A DNA stretch of 64,000 nt from Lasioglossum baleicum (lineage: Eukaryota; Arthropoda; Insecta; Hymenoptera; Halictidae). Of this stretch, positions 21,889 through 33,567 are shown in pieces (position 1 is the first letter of the stretch; the number at the start of each line of letters is the position of its first letter). The DNA is taken from NCBI RefSeq assembly GCF_051020765.1, contig NC_134932.1, positions 2,728,001-2,792,000 of the forward strand. The letters run 5' to 3'. The notes beneath the pieces were generated by a model. It searched no databases, was not told the origin of the DNA, and worked only from the letters and a program-made list of their open reading frames with translations. A program made the position numbers and the translations under genes.

Positions 21889-23130
21889 TCAAATGCCTTC
21901 ATCTCCCTCGCTAACTCCATCACTCTCGTCGCCGGTCTCGACCCATGGTTTCATATGATCTGCGGATGACGACGATGCTTTCGGCCCTTCGTGTTCGCCA
22001 ACCTTGATCAACAAATAGCGATCATTGTGCAATATCCGCGTTATCTCGTATGGATCCAAAAACTTTCCCGCCAGCTTCAACCCAGGTGTGATTTGCGTCC
22101 GCTGAATCGCCACTAGATCACCCTGTTGATAGACTCTGGCCCTTTTGCGACGTTTATTATATTGTTTACGATTCTCCTGCTGTATGCGTTGCAAGCTCTC
22201 CCTTGCCTGCAAGCGTATTTCGTCCCGATCGGTCTGAAACATACTCGTTAACTCTGCCTTATCCAACTCTTTTACCTGCGGATCATCCTTGAGATGCATT
22301 CGTGTGCCGAAGAGCAGAGTGAAAGGAAATACTCCTGTGCTTCGATGGGTAGTGGTATTTAGGAATTGTTGCACCGTCGTGAGGTGCGTGTACCATTCTG
22401 TAGGATCCGGGGCGGATATTTTTGTCAGCAACGGTATTAACGTCCGGTTTGCCCGTTTCCTCGCGGTACGCCCGTAACAATGAGGACATGTTCTATTTTT
22501 TCGTTGCTACCGTAGTCCTTGGAGGCCAGTGATGTGAATGTCATGCCCCTATCTGAGATTATTTGACGCGGGTTCCCGAAGATTGTTGCCTGTTTCCGCA
22601 ATCGATCCGTGACTTCCGCAGAATTGTCGTTTTTGTAGCGTAAGCCACACGAATTTCGTAAAGGCGTCTATTACAACAAAAATGTGTCGGTATTTTTTGT
22701 TGGTAGATGGAAGCGGGTCGAGGTGATCTACATGATAGGTCTCGAGTGGCCTGTCTCCCTTCTCGATCGCGTGCAATAACCCCTCTTGTCGTCCCTTTTT
22801 TCGCTCTGCGAGAATGCAGACCACGCAGTTATCGACTACTTTTTCGATTCTTGCCCGCATGCCAGAGAACCAATAATCGCGTCGTATCAGTGTCTCCGTT
22901 TTCGCGATAGAGAAATGCCCGTTTTCGTGCGCCTTGCGAGTGACTTGCGTTTGCATCCCCTTCGGTACCACGATTCGCCGTTTGTTTCGCGTAGTAAGAG
23001 CCCCCGTTTCATCACGTACCCATCGATCCCCCGTTCATTTACGCCGTTTCCAATTTTTTGTAAATCGTCGTCGTTTTCCTGAGCTTTACTAATGGGAGCC
23101 GTGACGCTGTCCTCGCTTTCAATCGCAAGT
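21889..23130 (-). pseudogene. pol: Ty3/Gypsy pol 3' part: integrase, broken
   Basis: Minus strand, in pieces. A linker frame (from about 23130) leads to a zinc-binding domain with the HX..H...CX2C pattern (HENGHFSIAKTETL... CVVC) and the core start YHVDHLDPL with the first catalytic Asp. The second Asp lies in another frame (IISDRGMTF). The region that should carry the Glu (GNGQ.ER in relatives) reads GNGQTGR, so the Glu appears lost. The C-terminal part (22431-21889) is open again and carries the DLVAIQRTQ and GPKAS segments. At least two frameshifts interrupt it. RT and RNase H are missing, so this is a 5'-truncated copy. Confidence 0.8.
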
Positions 23131-23664
23131 AGGCATGTGCGGGCAGCCCGATATTCGGGTTCGGGTCGGGTCGTAGAAAGTCGGGCGCGCGATATTTCAT
23201 GACACAGCGGGCGGCCCGAGAGTTTCGGGCTACCTGAGAGTTTCTGCCTACCCGAGAGAGTGACTCGACTTCGTCGGGCGATACCCGTAATTCGGCTCTT
23301 TAGCCGGTTTCAAACGGCGAAGTGAAATCAAACGTCGCACGTTTGCAACGTCACAGTTTATATCTAATAATATGAGTGTACAAAGTACAGAAAAAATCGA
23401 GAAAATAACCCCAGATTCCAATGTAGTTTTCTTGCACAAAAAGACTTGAAAAGTCTTTAACCGCGACCGCGTTTGGGTTGCTATATTTCCTAAAGTAGAA
23501 AAAATAAACGATATATAACTTACTTATTTTATCTTGTTATGTAACTTATTAATTAAGATTAACCTTACATAAATTCTTAAAAGATAATATATAATAAAAT
23601 GACAAAATGAAAACTGTTGTGCCCCGATCAAATGTGGTAAAACTGGCAGATATAAATATAGTAT
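23131..23664. other. GC-rich CCCGA/TCGGG repeats, then a short LTR-end relic
   Basis: From 23131 to 23300 the motif GGGTCGGG and its complement recur, as at the ends of some hAT MITEs. At about 23336-23357 CGTTTGCAACGTCACAG resembles the end of the 15937-17750 LTR. No gene. Confidence 0.4.
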
Positions 23665-24284
23665 TGTAAGAGAAATTACGCGGAAAATGTCACACGATGT
23701 TTATTTGCTCGTAGTCGTGCGACAACAGATATGTGGCAGTGATGTGATTGAACCCACCGTAACTCGCACATGCGCAGCAATTTCAGCCTCAGTTACGTAA
23801 CTATTTCGATGAAATCGGGTAGCTTGAGCACTCCGCAGACTTTTAAAAAGTCTTTCTCCACTATTAACTGCCATTGTATAATAAAATATTAACAATACTT
23901 ACATCGTTCCGCGTCACGTCTCTCGTCCATCAGTCGTCTTGCCAATAACACCGGTACATTCCCGCCAATATAACTGCCTCAAGGCATCAGGGCCCTGGCC
24001 GCTCTACTGCGTCATTGTAGATACGCTACTGTCTGGGCCGCGCATGCGCGAGTTACGGTGGGTTCAATCACATCACTGATATGTGGTCTTCAAGACCCGC
24101 TTTTATTTCCGAAAACATCTGAAACGGTCATTGCGTCAACGTTGCCTAGGGTACCATGCCGCAAGGAACGCGACGGCATCGGTAACACGCAAAAAAGATG
24201 CGAAACGGCTCGAGCAGTCGTCGTCGCGGCAACGTGCCCCGATCGGCAACTACTCACACACACCACCAACGGCAACCTCTTACA
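23665..24284 (-). mobile_element. 3' LTR of the element, split by a hAT MITE
   Basis: Matches 31040-31322 closely once the insertion at 23737-24078 and its duplication are removed, leaving about 270 bp. Confidence 0.85.
23737..24078. mobile_element. hAT MITE, 342 bp
   Basis: Ends CAGTGATGTGATTGAACCCA and its inverse, with inverted repeats of about 40 bases. The 8-bp duplication ATATGTGG is exact (23729-23736, 24079-24086). The LTR copy at 31040 shows the empty site. Confidence 0.9.
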
Positions 24285-24547
24285 ACTCGGCCGTCCTGAC
24301 AATAGACCGTCCTCGGGCTATGCGCATAACATTGTATGTACATATTATCAATCTTAATATAATTTGAACATAACTTAACACGCAATATACAGGGTGTCCC
24401 AGACCAAGTGTAAGTCCCGGAAATGGGAGGTTCCTTGGGTCATTTGAAGCGACATTTTCCTTTGCAAAAATGGCGTCCGTGGCTTTGTCTAGCAGTTATG
24501 AACGAAAAACACGGACCAATCAGAGCGCGCCCTGGGCCGCCGCGCGA
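24285..24547. other. Element tail and a GGGTGTCCCA repeat end
   Basis: The first part is 3' untranslated sequence of the Gypsy element next to its LTR. At about 24391 ACAGGGTGTCCCAGAC looks like the end of an unrelated dispersed repeat. No gene. Confidence 0.4.
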
Positions 24548-25272
24548 TGTCACGGCGTATCGCCAACGCTCTGATAAAGACTGTTCGATATTCGCGAATT
24601 AAAGGTGTATTAACGATACGCAGTCCTTCGACCCAGTAACCCAGTTCGAGCCGGCTCGAGATCGCGGAAGTGAGGCGTCCCCCAACGTCCTCAACTATCT
24701 CTGCCGAGGCGACACTCGGGCTTATCGCGTAGCTCCTCGCAGCTGGGACGAATCTAGTGACTTCGGTCCCGGGCCTCCGGTAATTAATCTATTCTCCGGG
24801 GCGACGTTCGATATATCGCTGCAAGATCGGTAAGGGTGGATCCGAGCCATTCCGGGGTTGCTCTCGCGGCATATTCCGGACGTGAGGTCGACGAGGCTGG
24901 GCAGTTAGACATCCCTTATTCTCAAGATCCTCGTTGATGTCTCCGGGTTGGTGAATCCGGGCTCGGTCCAATCCCCGTTGTCTTCTACGCGAACGGCGTC
25001 CTGCGATAGGTGCTCCGAGCGCCTCTATTTGAGTTTCTCGCCAATCAGTGGCCGGAGATAGTTACCGGGCTCCTCTCGGAATCGGTTAGTGCTGAAACTT
25101 CGTATCGCGCCCAGTGGCGCGACATTCCAAACGCGATAATTCCATACCACTGGGACTCGGACGTCTCCGGGGAGATCGATCGCAACGGCCGTTTCGTCTT
25201 GGCACTACCTGAGAGTGACCCGGTCTTTCGTAAAGGGTTCGGCCGGACGTTGGCAAAACCTGCCACGTCACA
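24548..25272 (-). mobile_element. Solo LTR of the TGTCACG family
   Basis: Runs TGTCACGG to ACGTCACA on the plus strand and is similar along much of its length to the right half of the LTR at 3862-5396. It abuts the integrase remnant exactly at 25272, where the integrase reading ends. No target duplication is evident, so insertion may have been accompanied by deletion of the integrase end. Confidence 0.65.
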
Positions 25273-25881
25273 ACCAATATTGTCCAGTATCATTGTCGGT
25301 TAATTTGCTTAACATAGGCGCTAATACACGATTCACTCTTTCCACTTGTCCATTGGCTTGTGGAGAACCAGTAGTTATCAACACGTGTTTTACATTATTA
25401 TTGCTTAGGAATTCACTAAACTCCTGTGAGGTGAAACAGCCTCGCGACTAGCAGTCGTTTTAGTCGCATATAATTTGACAAATTTAGTGAACGCGTCTAT
25501 TACTAGGAATACATGCCGCTTTATCAAACGCTGCTCATCGACCGGACCAAAATGATCGATATGTAGAGTCGTGAACGGAACATTTCCCTTTGAAATCGCG
25601 TGTAACACACCTTTCTTTTTCCCGGCTGGCGGAGAATAAACTATACACTTCATGCAATTTTTTATATGATTCTGTACTTTTAATTTTATATTCGGAAACC
25701 AATAGCTTTTCAATATCGTATCGACTGTTTTTTCCGCGCCTAAATGACCCATTTGGTCATGATATTTAAAAATAACATTCTGTTCCATATTTTCTGGCAC
25801 ATAAAGTAGCAACTCCGACTTTCTTTTTCTATATATAATACCGTTCCGCATTTCAAACAATAAATCCTCTTGTTTACGCAA
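25273..25881 (-). pseudogene. Integrase remnant of the 23665-31322 element
   Basis: A 158-residue frame (25881-25405) contains the zinc-binding pattern HDQMGHLGAEKT...CMKC and the core start TTLHIDHFGPV with the first catalytic Asp. After VSPHRS the frame breaks and about 30 residues that should include the second catalytic Asp are absent. In the next frame ITTGSPQANGQVERVNRV retains the catalytic Glu. The reading stops at the foreign LTR, so the C-terminal domain is missing. A non-functional relic. Confidence 0.85.
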
Positions 25882-27656
25882 TTTATCGACTTATTCTTTT
25901 ATCTTTTTGTCCTGTAACTGAGAGACAGACAATTTGTATTCAAACGGACTATATTCTACTATTAAAATACCTATTGTTCTGCTAAGAGCATCTACATGTC
26001 TCATCCGATCGGCAGGCCTATGCTCTACGGCAGGCGTGGGCACGGGTGGAGCCCCTCAAACGCCTGCTTCCCCCACTAAGGTTCCTTTCGGAGGCTCTCC
26101 TCGCAGCTCCGATGCACGAGGCCTGCGCACTGCTTGCGACGGACGAAGCGCGTCTTTCCTTCATGGTAACGACGGATGCTGGTGGGGGACAGTGGACGCT
26201 ACAGTGGGGACGGTCTTGCCTCAATTGAGGCAAAAATGCCCACGCCTGCTCTACGGTATAGTCGTACGTTGCTAGTTCTAATACCCATCTTGCAATTCGG
26301 GGGTTCGTATCTTTTTTCTGCAGTGTTAATTTGAGAGAGTTACAATCTGTAATTATCTTGAACGGAATTTCTTGCAAATAGATTCGAAATCGTTTAAGCG
26401 CATAAATAATTGTCAATGTCTTAAGTTCAAAACTATGATATCTACTCTCAACATCTGTCGTACGCTTCGAGAAATAAAATATAGGGTGTAATTTTAAATC
26501 CTTCTTCTTCTGCATGAGCACAGCACCAAAACCCAATGAGCTAGCATCACAATGCAGCTCGGTTAAATCACGGGGATCGTAAATTGCCAATATAGGTGCC
26601 GTAACTAATTTTTATTTTAATATTTCAAATGCATTCAACTCGACTTCCGTGAATTTAAAATCAATATTCTTTTTCATCAAATCATAAAGTGGTTTAGCTG
26701 TTATCGAAAACCCTTCTATAAATTTTCGAAAATACGCACAAAGACCTATAAAACTTTGTACATTACGCATGGTTTTAGGCACCGGAAATCTTAATACCGC
26801 CTCAATACCGCCATCCGTCGGACTAATTCCTTCGGCTGTAACCATATAACTGAGATACTGAATCTTCGTATATAAAAATTTGCATTTATCGATTCTCAGA
26901 TTAAGTCTATTCTCCGCCATTAGTTTGAATACACGTTTCAAAATGCTCAAATGATACTGCAACGTTTCTGAAGCGATAAGTATATCACCGATGTACACAA
27001 CTATATCACGGGACCTAATCAATTCGTCAAATATCTAATTAATATATTTTGTTGGCGCTGGTTTCAGGCCAGAAGGCATTTTTATAAACTCGAACTGACC
27101 GAAATGCGTAATAAACGAGGTATACTTAATTGATTCCTCTGCAACTGGTATGTGATAAAAACCGTCTTTCAAGTCAAGTAAACTGAAGTAAACTTTTTCC
27201 TTCAATACATTCAACTAGTCCACAATTAATGGAATTGGATAATTATCTCTCGCAATTTGTTTATTCAGCACTCTATAATCCACACACATCCTATATTTAA
27301 CGTTTTTTTTCTTAACTAATACAATAGGCGATGTGTATTCTGATTCACTTGCACGAATTACTTCTTTTGCTAGTAGGTTATCTAATATTTCTCGTAAACT
27401 GGTTTGTTCCGCATGTGAAAGTTTGCGCGGAGAAAAACTAAACGGTTTCAATTCTGTCACATTTTTTTTTAATTCGGTTTTCACTTTTGGCAATTTTGGA
27501 CACTCAGGCTGCAAATATTCTGCTGCAAAAATATTTTTAACGCGTAATTGACCGACTCGGGTATTTCTCCATTAATTAATAAATTATCACTACTGCTAAC
27601 ACGCGTCTCTTGAGTGTCTATGTTTAAAATTTCTCAAATGCCGATGGTACTATTAA
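25882..27656 (-). pseudogene. Reverse transcriptase and RNase H remnant
   Basis: The first frame (27514-27215) has the RT entry motif SPIVLVKKK...RMCVDYRVLNK. A second stretch continues with SLLDLKDGFYHIPV and IKMPSGLKPAP. The active-site motif reads YIGD (26984-26995) instead of YxDD, so one metal-binding Asp has become Gly. RNase H follows (26590 downward) with LHCDASSLGFGAVLMQ, ELKTLTIIYALKRFR and ITDCNSLKLTL. Stops separate the pieces at about 27212 and 27030. After TVEQ the frame runs into a hAT MITE. Function is lost. Confidence 0.85.
26031..26248. mobile_element. hAT MITE, 218 bp
   Basis: Ends CAGGCGTGGGCA and TGCCCACGCCTG are inverse. The 8-bp duplication CTCTACGG is exact (26023-26030, 26249-26256). 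It interrupts the end of RNase H. Confidence 0.9.
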
Positions 27657-27705
27657 TTACATGTTGAATTTTCTCATCACGTCTCTACCCAATACTACCG
27701 AAACG
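27657..27705 (-). pseudogene. Protease end, split from its start
   Basis: The minus frame reads VVLGRDVMRKFNM and a stop, the usual (V/L)LG.D motif near the end of retropepsins. The front half lies beyond the foldback at 29693-29870. Confidence 0.65.
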
Positions 27706-29692
27706 GTCAGGCCGTCCACACACGGGTCGATCGGGGATTCGGTTGACGCGATTCCAGTCGCATGCGATTCCCCCCTCCACGTGACTTCTAATGCAAATGA
27801 ATGGAGAGCTACACACGGATCGATTCGTGGTCGACTGAAATCGGCTCGACTGAAATCGCGTCCGTCGCATGAACTGTCCACACACGGGTCGATTGTCGAT
27901 TCGGTCGACGCGATTCCAGTCGCATGCGATTCCCCCTCCACGTGACTTCCAATACAAATGAATGGAGAGCCGCACACTGAAATCGCCGCGATTCTAATCG
28001 CGTGCGATCGGAAGTGTTCGGGAATCCGCCACCGCGCGACCGCGTTAATTCAAAACGTAAATAACGATCAAACCAGCGAGCGTCCCCCCTCTCAGTTCTT
28101 TGAACCTCGTGTATGCGAGCACGAAGGTGACGAACGGTGCCGATCGAACTAGTTCGATTTGAACCTCCAAGATCGCTGTTACCATCAAGCGCATATTGTT
28201 TTCGAATCCTTCATTCGCGCCAAAGTTAACGAGTTCGCGACCATTATTATATAGTTCACGCGCTACTCAATCCGACGGAGGCAGGGTTCGAAATTAACTA
28301 GTAAATAGTGTTATTGAACAACATTTGGCTTGAACCCTTCATTTATCCGCCTATAACGCGATCTCCACCCGACCTGCACATAAGACCATTCGATCCTTCT
28401 CAACGAATCCAACATCCGCTAACCAGCATCCCAAACAGGAAGCGAAGTTGGAAAATCGCGTGAATCGTACGATTCGCGCGACTCATGGAGGTATGTTTGT
28501 GCAGTTCATGTCATTTAAATGATTTAGCCATTATTTTTTGTAGTTTGAGTGCATTGCACTCTTCGATGTGGTCTATGTATTTAGGTTACATAAGTTATTA
28601 TTTATTTATTACCTTTATTATCTTTTTTTATGTTATTACGCATAATAATAACATTAAGGTAAGCTTTTTATTTATTATACATAGTTGAACATAATCATAT
28701 AGGTTTATGAAAAACAAAAGGCAAAGTAAAAAAAAACAAGTCACAGGGATTGATAAACTGTTGTACAATTTTTTGTGGAGTGGGAGTGTTCTTAGAGAGT
28801 TGTCTTCTCAGGTTGATTTAATCCGGAAGTATTACCACTTGGTATATTGAGCGAAGATTCAGGCAAATCTGTTGAACTTCCACCAACCTCATCTATGAGG
28901 AGCAATGCTCAACTGAGGAGTTACAAAAGGAGAGAACACTCCCACTCCACAGAAAATTGTACAACAGTTTATCAATCCCTGAGACTTCAAGTTTTTTTTA
29001 CTTTGCCTTTTGTTTTTAAATAAAAAATAAAATAGTATAATAAAAAAGTTAAAAAAATGCCTTTTTTATTTTTGCATGTAACTTTGTAAATTATAATTTT
29101 TTGGAAAATCTTTTTTTCATATTATTTCATAAACCAGTGCTTCCAATTGATTATAAAAAATCAGGTCGTTTGTTACAATTATAAAAAAGTTATTCTGTTT
29201 TAAAGGACGCCGGGCGTTCGAATACTTTCGTGAGCCATTGTACATGATTATATTCAACTATGTAAATAAAAAGCTTACCTTAATGTTATTAGTATGCGTA
29301 ATAACATAAAAAAAGATAATAAAGGTAATAAATAAATAATAACTCGTGTAACCTAAATACATAGACCACATCGAAAAGTGCAATGCACTCAAACTACAAA
29401 AAATAATGGCCAAATCATTTAAATGACATGAACTGCACAAACTTACCTCCATGAGTCGCGCGAATCGTACGATCCACGCGATTTTCCAACTTCGCTTCCG
29501 ATCGCACGCGATTAGAATCGCGGCAATTTTAGTCACGTGGAGGGGGAATCGCATGCGACTGGAATCGCGTCGACCGAATCGACGATCGACCCGTGTGTGG
29601 ACGGAAATCGCGTCCGTCGCATGAATCGTACGACGATCAAGACGTACGAACTGCACGACGCGATTACAATCGACCCGTGTGTGGACGGCCTC
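27706..29692. mobile_element. Foldback element inserted in the protease
   Basis: The ends GGCCGTCCACACACGGGTCG and their inverse lie at about 27707 and 29691, flanked by TCA on both sides. Inside, 28437-28695 and 29254-29497 are long inverted arms. A second inverted pair lies within the loop (about 28715-28795 with 28935-29015). Copies of the outer end recur in direct orientation at about 27877 and 29580. There is no transposase. A 3-bp duplication suggests PIF/Harbinger, but TCA is not its usual TWA. Confidence 0.7.
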
Positions 29693-30895
29693 ATAGTGTC
29701 ATCTGGTACCACATACAAAAATATTTCATTTTCCACCTTTTTGTCTAATTCAATATTCACTACTACGGATCCCAAAATAATCAATCTACTACCATTAAGG
29801 CCACAGAATGCCTTGTCAGAAATACTCGTGCAATTGATCCATGATATTGAGACATGATCTACACACGCTACTTGTTGTTTGTCTGACTTACTTTTACAGT
29901 CCGTATACCTATGACCCATCTCGCCGCATCGGAAGCAGGAACCCTTCTCTCGCCGCGGCTCCTTGCAGTCTTTAGCCATGTACCCGTATCCGCTGCAGTT
30001 GTAACACCTTAACTTATTTTGATTCACCTCCTTCAGTGAGCCACTTCTAATTCGATGCTGTCGTTGGTTTTCTTGCACTTCTGTCTTGCTTCCGCCCACC
30101 AATTCTCGATGCATCCGCTGCTTTCTGTCCGTCAATGTAATGCTCTCGAACGCCGTCCATAAATCCTTAGTCGACTGGAAATTCTGAATCCGCGCCTGGT
30201 TCCGCATCTGCCGATCCGGTATTCCATCGACCAGATATTCGATCATGTCCTCTTCGCCCACAGGTATGTAATTACCCAAAACAATTTTGTCGTGGTAATA
30301 TACCGCGAAAGGTTCGTTCGGTTTCCAAACACGCTCTTCAAATTTTCTTCTTAATTCTAGTTTGGTTTCTTTTTTCTCGAACATCTTCTTCGAGAATTCT
30401 TCTTCCTCGTCCCCTCAGTCGTGTGCCGATTAAAATTTTGGTAGCATTATCGTCCAAGTGGTATGATGTACGCAGCAGCGTAACTTGCTTTTCCCAATTT
30501 TTAAACACAACGTTCACACCATCGAAATCACCAAGCAAGTCGCTTATTGCTTTGATGCCAATTTTTGTGTCAATTGTAGTACTGCTGGATCGAGATGAAC
30601 CGCGTAACAGTTCATTCTCCCTCTGAATTAATCTCAATCCCTTTCCATAAGCTCCTTTTCTCTCAATAGAAACTCATAATCGTTAGCCGTCTTAGCCGTC
30701 ACGTTGGCCTGAGATGTACTTGGTTGTTGCACATCCTCCTCTAGACGGCATGCCGATATTGTTTACCCATTCACCAGTAGGGTCTGCTTCCTGAAGTCTA
30801 CTGATCAATTCAACCTTTGTTTCCGTAGTGGGCAGTCCCATTTCTTGCAGTATTTCCTTCAACTGCACAACTTTCAATTCAGCTAGATTCACCAT
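29693..30895 (-). pseudogene. gag: Gag and start of protease, frameshifted
   Basis: Begins at ATG 30895 with a SAP-like helix-turn-helix (LKVVQLKEILQEMGLPTTET). After a frame break near 30740 it continues with ISDLLGDFDGVNVVFKNWEK and LLRTSYHLDDNATKIL, a capsid of the kind common in insect Gypsy elements. After another break at about 30370 it is open through RRKFEERVWKPNEPF and IEYLVDGIPD to two zinc knuckles. The second (CFRCGEMGHRYTDC) is intact; in the first (CYNCSGYGYMAKDC) the His is Tyr. A degenerate protease start follows until the foldback. Confidence 0.8.
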
Positions 30896-31021
30896 TTCGT
30901 CACTAAATTATGTCACACTCGCACAGACGTACACGGAAAAAAAATTGTATTATCTATAGTTACTTTCAAGGCGAGCGTCGGACGTCAATATTACTTAAAA
31001 TCACTTAATTTTGGTTCAATC

Positions 31022-31035
31022 AATCCCACTTCTGA
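31022..31035 (-). promoter_or_regulatory. Candidate primer binding site, tRNA-Leu type
   Basis: Plus strand AATCCCACTTCTGA equals part of the 3' arm of insect tRNA-Leu as I remember it, placed 4 bases inside the 5' LTR. This differs from the tRNA-Lys site used by the other elements here. Confidence 0.45.
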
Positions 31036-31039
31036 AGTT

Positions 31040-31322
31040 TGTAAGAGAAATTATGCGGAAAATGTCAAACGATGTTTATTTGCTCGTAGTCGTGCGACAA
31101 CTGATATGTGGTCTTCAAGACCCGCTTTTATTTCCGAAAACATCTGAAACGGTCATTGCGTCAACGTTACCTACGGTACCATGCCGAAAGGAACGCGACG
31201 GCATCGGTAACACGCCAAAAAGAGCGAAACGGCTCGAGCAGTCGTCGCGGCAACGTGCACTGATCAGCAACGTGCCCCGATCGGCAACTACTCACACACA
31301 CCACCAACGGCAACCTCTTACA
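31040..31322 (-). mobile_element. 5' LTR of the 23665-31322 element
   Basis: 283 bp, TGTAAGAG to CTCTTACA, closely matching the 3' LTR at 23665-24284 without its hAT insertion. Confidence 0.85.
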
Positions 31323-31400
31323 ATATAACATACATAATATATATTATATGATGTGCGATATGTTTCATATGATATATACCATATCATATATATATGTATA
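31323..31400. repeat. AT-rich palindromic simple sequence
   Basis: ATATAT/CATATG-rich stretch that resumes at 32036-32110 beyond the solo LTR. Confidence 0.6.
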
Positions 31401-32035
31401 TGTCGGGACATGACGGAAGCGACGCAACCCGTTGACAGAGACGCGTAACGCTTGTTTATTGTAAAAGACAATTATGTTATCTCTTGGAATTATAAGTCTG
31501 TGTAGGATTAAAGTTTAGTTTTAAAAATAACGGTTTGGGGATTTCGTTTATGCGTTTACGCTCGAACGGCTGAGAGTCAGATGCTTGACCGTACCTTAGT
31601 AATTACTCAGCGAAAAGGCAATAAAACGTTTCCCGTTTACCTGCATCCCTCATCGTGCGCGGCGCAAGGAGAGATGCGAAATAGGGTCCCTGGGAGGGAT
31701 GGGCTGGGGCCTTGTTGAACGTGAGCACGAGGGGCAAAACGTTTTTGGGTGCGCTACAGTGAAGAGCGTTTGAGTTTGGTGGAGAGCTAGTCGTCGCGAG
31801 TAGAAGCGAAAGAGTCAGACGTGAGATCGTGTAAGGAGATTCTGCCAGCCTCGTCGGCTCGTTGACGTGTCTCGCCGTTGCGTTACGGGTCGAGGGTTGT
31901 GGTGTTTAACGGTGATCGTTGATTCCCGGTTTATTTAAGTCCGCGCGTGCGGAGACAATGAGTGGTCCGGTGAAGAACGTCTCCGGTCAAACCCTAGCGG
32001 GTCCGATGGAGAATCGTACCGATCAGCCTCCGACA
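31401..32035. mobile_element. Solo LTR, 635 bp
   Basis: Begins TGTCGGGACATGACGG and ends CCTCCGACA, so the ends are inverse (TGTCGG/CCGACA). TATA flanks both sides, though within a low-complexity AT tract. No interior or second copy is in the window, and the family is unknown. Confidence 0.55.
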
Positions 32036-32139
32036 TATACATATATATCATATGATATGTGAATATAAATGTAAATATAAATATTATAACATAAGTATTA
32101 ATATATTTACTTTAATTATGATTTAACTTTCTTTACAAA

Positions 32140-32590
32140 TTAACTTATCTTATTTAAATTAAAGTGTAGGAAACTTAATTGTTCAACATTTTCTGTTATT
32201 AACTGCGACTACGTTTGTTTTACTATATTTCATGAAGAAGCAAATAAACGTTCATTCGTAACTTGCGTAGCAGGTACAGCTAGATAACATTGGGCAGCTA
32301 ATGATAAAATTGGAAATCTTGAACGATGATCGCCCCACCACTCTATAATGTTAGTGTGTGTGTCTCTCGGGACAACATTTTCATTAAAATAAATTTTAAT
32401 CTCGCTATTTTTCTTGTCGGCGAATGTTTCTTCTCCTTCCTCTCTGTTGCTTAATGTTTTGTTGAAGAAATCTATTATTTTAGATTTTGTCTCATCTAAT
32501 TCAAAAAATAAAATATAACGATGAATTTTGAAATTTATGGATTTAAAAATGAAAAATTGTAATTTTAGAATCTTACCGCTGGTGTTATTG
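32140..32590 (-). pseudogene. hAT transposase C-terminal (dimerisation) fragment
   Basis: The minus frame is open from about 32590 and contains IIEWWGDHRSRFPILSLAAQ and VPATQVTNERLFASS, the hATC dimerisation signature (WW...FP.L...A...L..PA.....ER.F). A TGA follows directly at 32230-32232. Beyond it the family's last helix is still readable (SQLITENVEQLSFLHFN) with another stop. The catalytic core and BED zinc finger are missing. A relic of an autonomous hAT element, possibly of the kind that moved the hAT MITEs here. Confidence 0.8.
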
Positions 32591-33567
32591 TTTTTCCCAG
32601 ACGAGTGAAAGTGGGAATGAGTCAGAGCGGATGTTATAAATCACGGCATGGATGAGGACGGATGCCTGCGATACGGTTTAAGTAAACGTTCGGTGCAAAT
32701 GGAGAGTGTTTGGGACAGAGTGGACGGTTTCAAGTGACCTGAGTTTATTGCTTAGGTTTCGGGGAACTCTGCGTGGCTGAAGGTAATGAATGAGTGAGTG
32801 ACCGAGTGAGAAAGAATGAGAGAGAAAGAAAAAAGGAAAACGCGTCACCGAGGGTGAAGATGAAGGAAAACGGCAGTCTTGAGCTAACCCTGCGAGAGTG
32901 AACATTGAGCGTCTAGCGAGTACCGATAGAGCCTTTGTGAGATTTAATAAACTGTTCTTTTTACTTTTGTTACTGTTATCTAAACTGAGAGTTTTGTCTT
33001 TTACCTTTTTCCACGGCAACGCGTGGGATTTTAACAAATTAATCCTACAATATTAATATTCTCTTGATTACTTGAATTTGGTTCATTGTGTAGTGCAGAA
33101 ATTTGTAAACTAAACTTTTCATGAATTGTGTGTCTTTTGTCTGGTGTTAAAAGTTGATCCTTGAAGCGGGGGGCCCATTCCATAGCGTGTGACGTTGTCC
33201 CTTTTTAACCGACTTCGAAAAAGGAGGAGGTTACTCAATACGATCTGTATGTGCCTCTTTTTTTCGCTTTTTTTCTATGCATGTTCACCGATTACGCCGA
33301 GATGGATGGACCAATCGGAACGAAACCTTTTGCATCTTGTACAGTATGTTCCCGAGATGGTCCCGTGCAAAAAATTTTTACATTTTTTTATTAATTACGA
33401 TTTTATTTGCGAAAATGTATGGTGGAGATGCCGTTGTGAACTCCACTGAATGTTAGACTTTAGAAACAGTAACGACGCGACGCCGTTATCGTTATCGATT
33501 GCGGCTTTCAGATATTTATAAATTACGATCTGGAATGTGACGGCTGACATAGATAAAAAAAAGTGTG
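32591..33567. other. Unassigned, with one widespread repeat motif
   Basis: No gene. The sequence AACCGACTTCGAAAAAGGAG at about 33209 belongs to a motif I have seen dispersed in insect genomes and linked to non-LTR elements. The segment ending TTAATCCTACA (33051) could be an LTR end but has no mapped start. Confidence 0.35.

Larger units (their letters stand above)
23665..31322 (-). mobile_element. Decayed full-length Ty3/Gypsy element, minus strand
   Basis: LTRs TGTAAGAG...CTCTTACA lie at 23665-24284 and 31040-31322, with gag, protease, RT, RNase H and integrase remnants between them in normal Gypsy order on the minus strand. It is dead: multiple stops and frameshifts, a lost catalytic residue in RT, a foreign foldback in the protease, a hAT MITE after RNase H and another in the 3' LTR, and a foreign LTR cutting off the end of integrase. 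The flanks GTAT and ATAT differ at one position. Confidence 0.8.
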
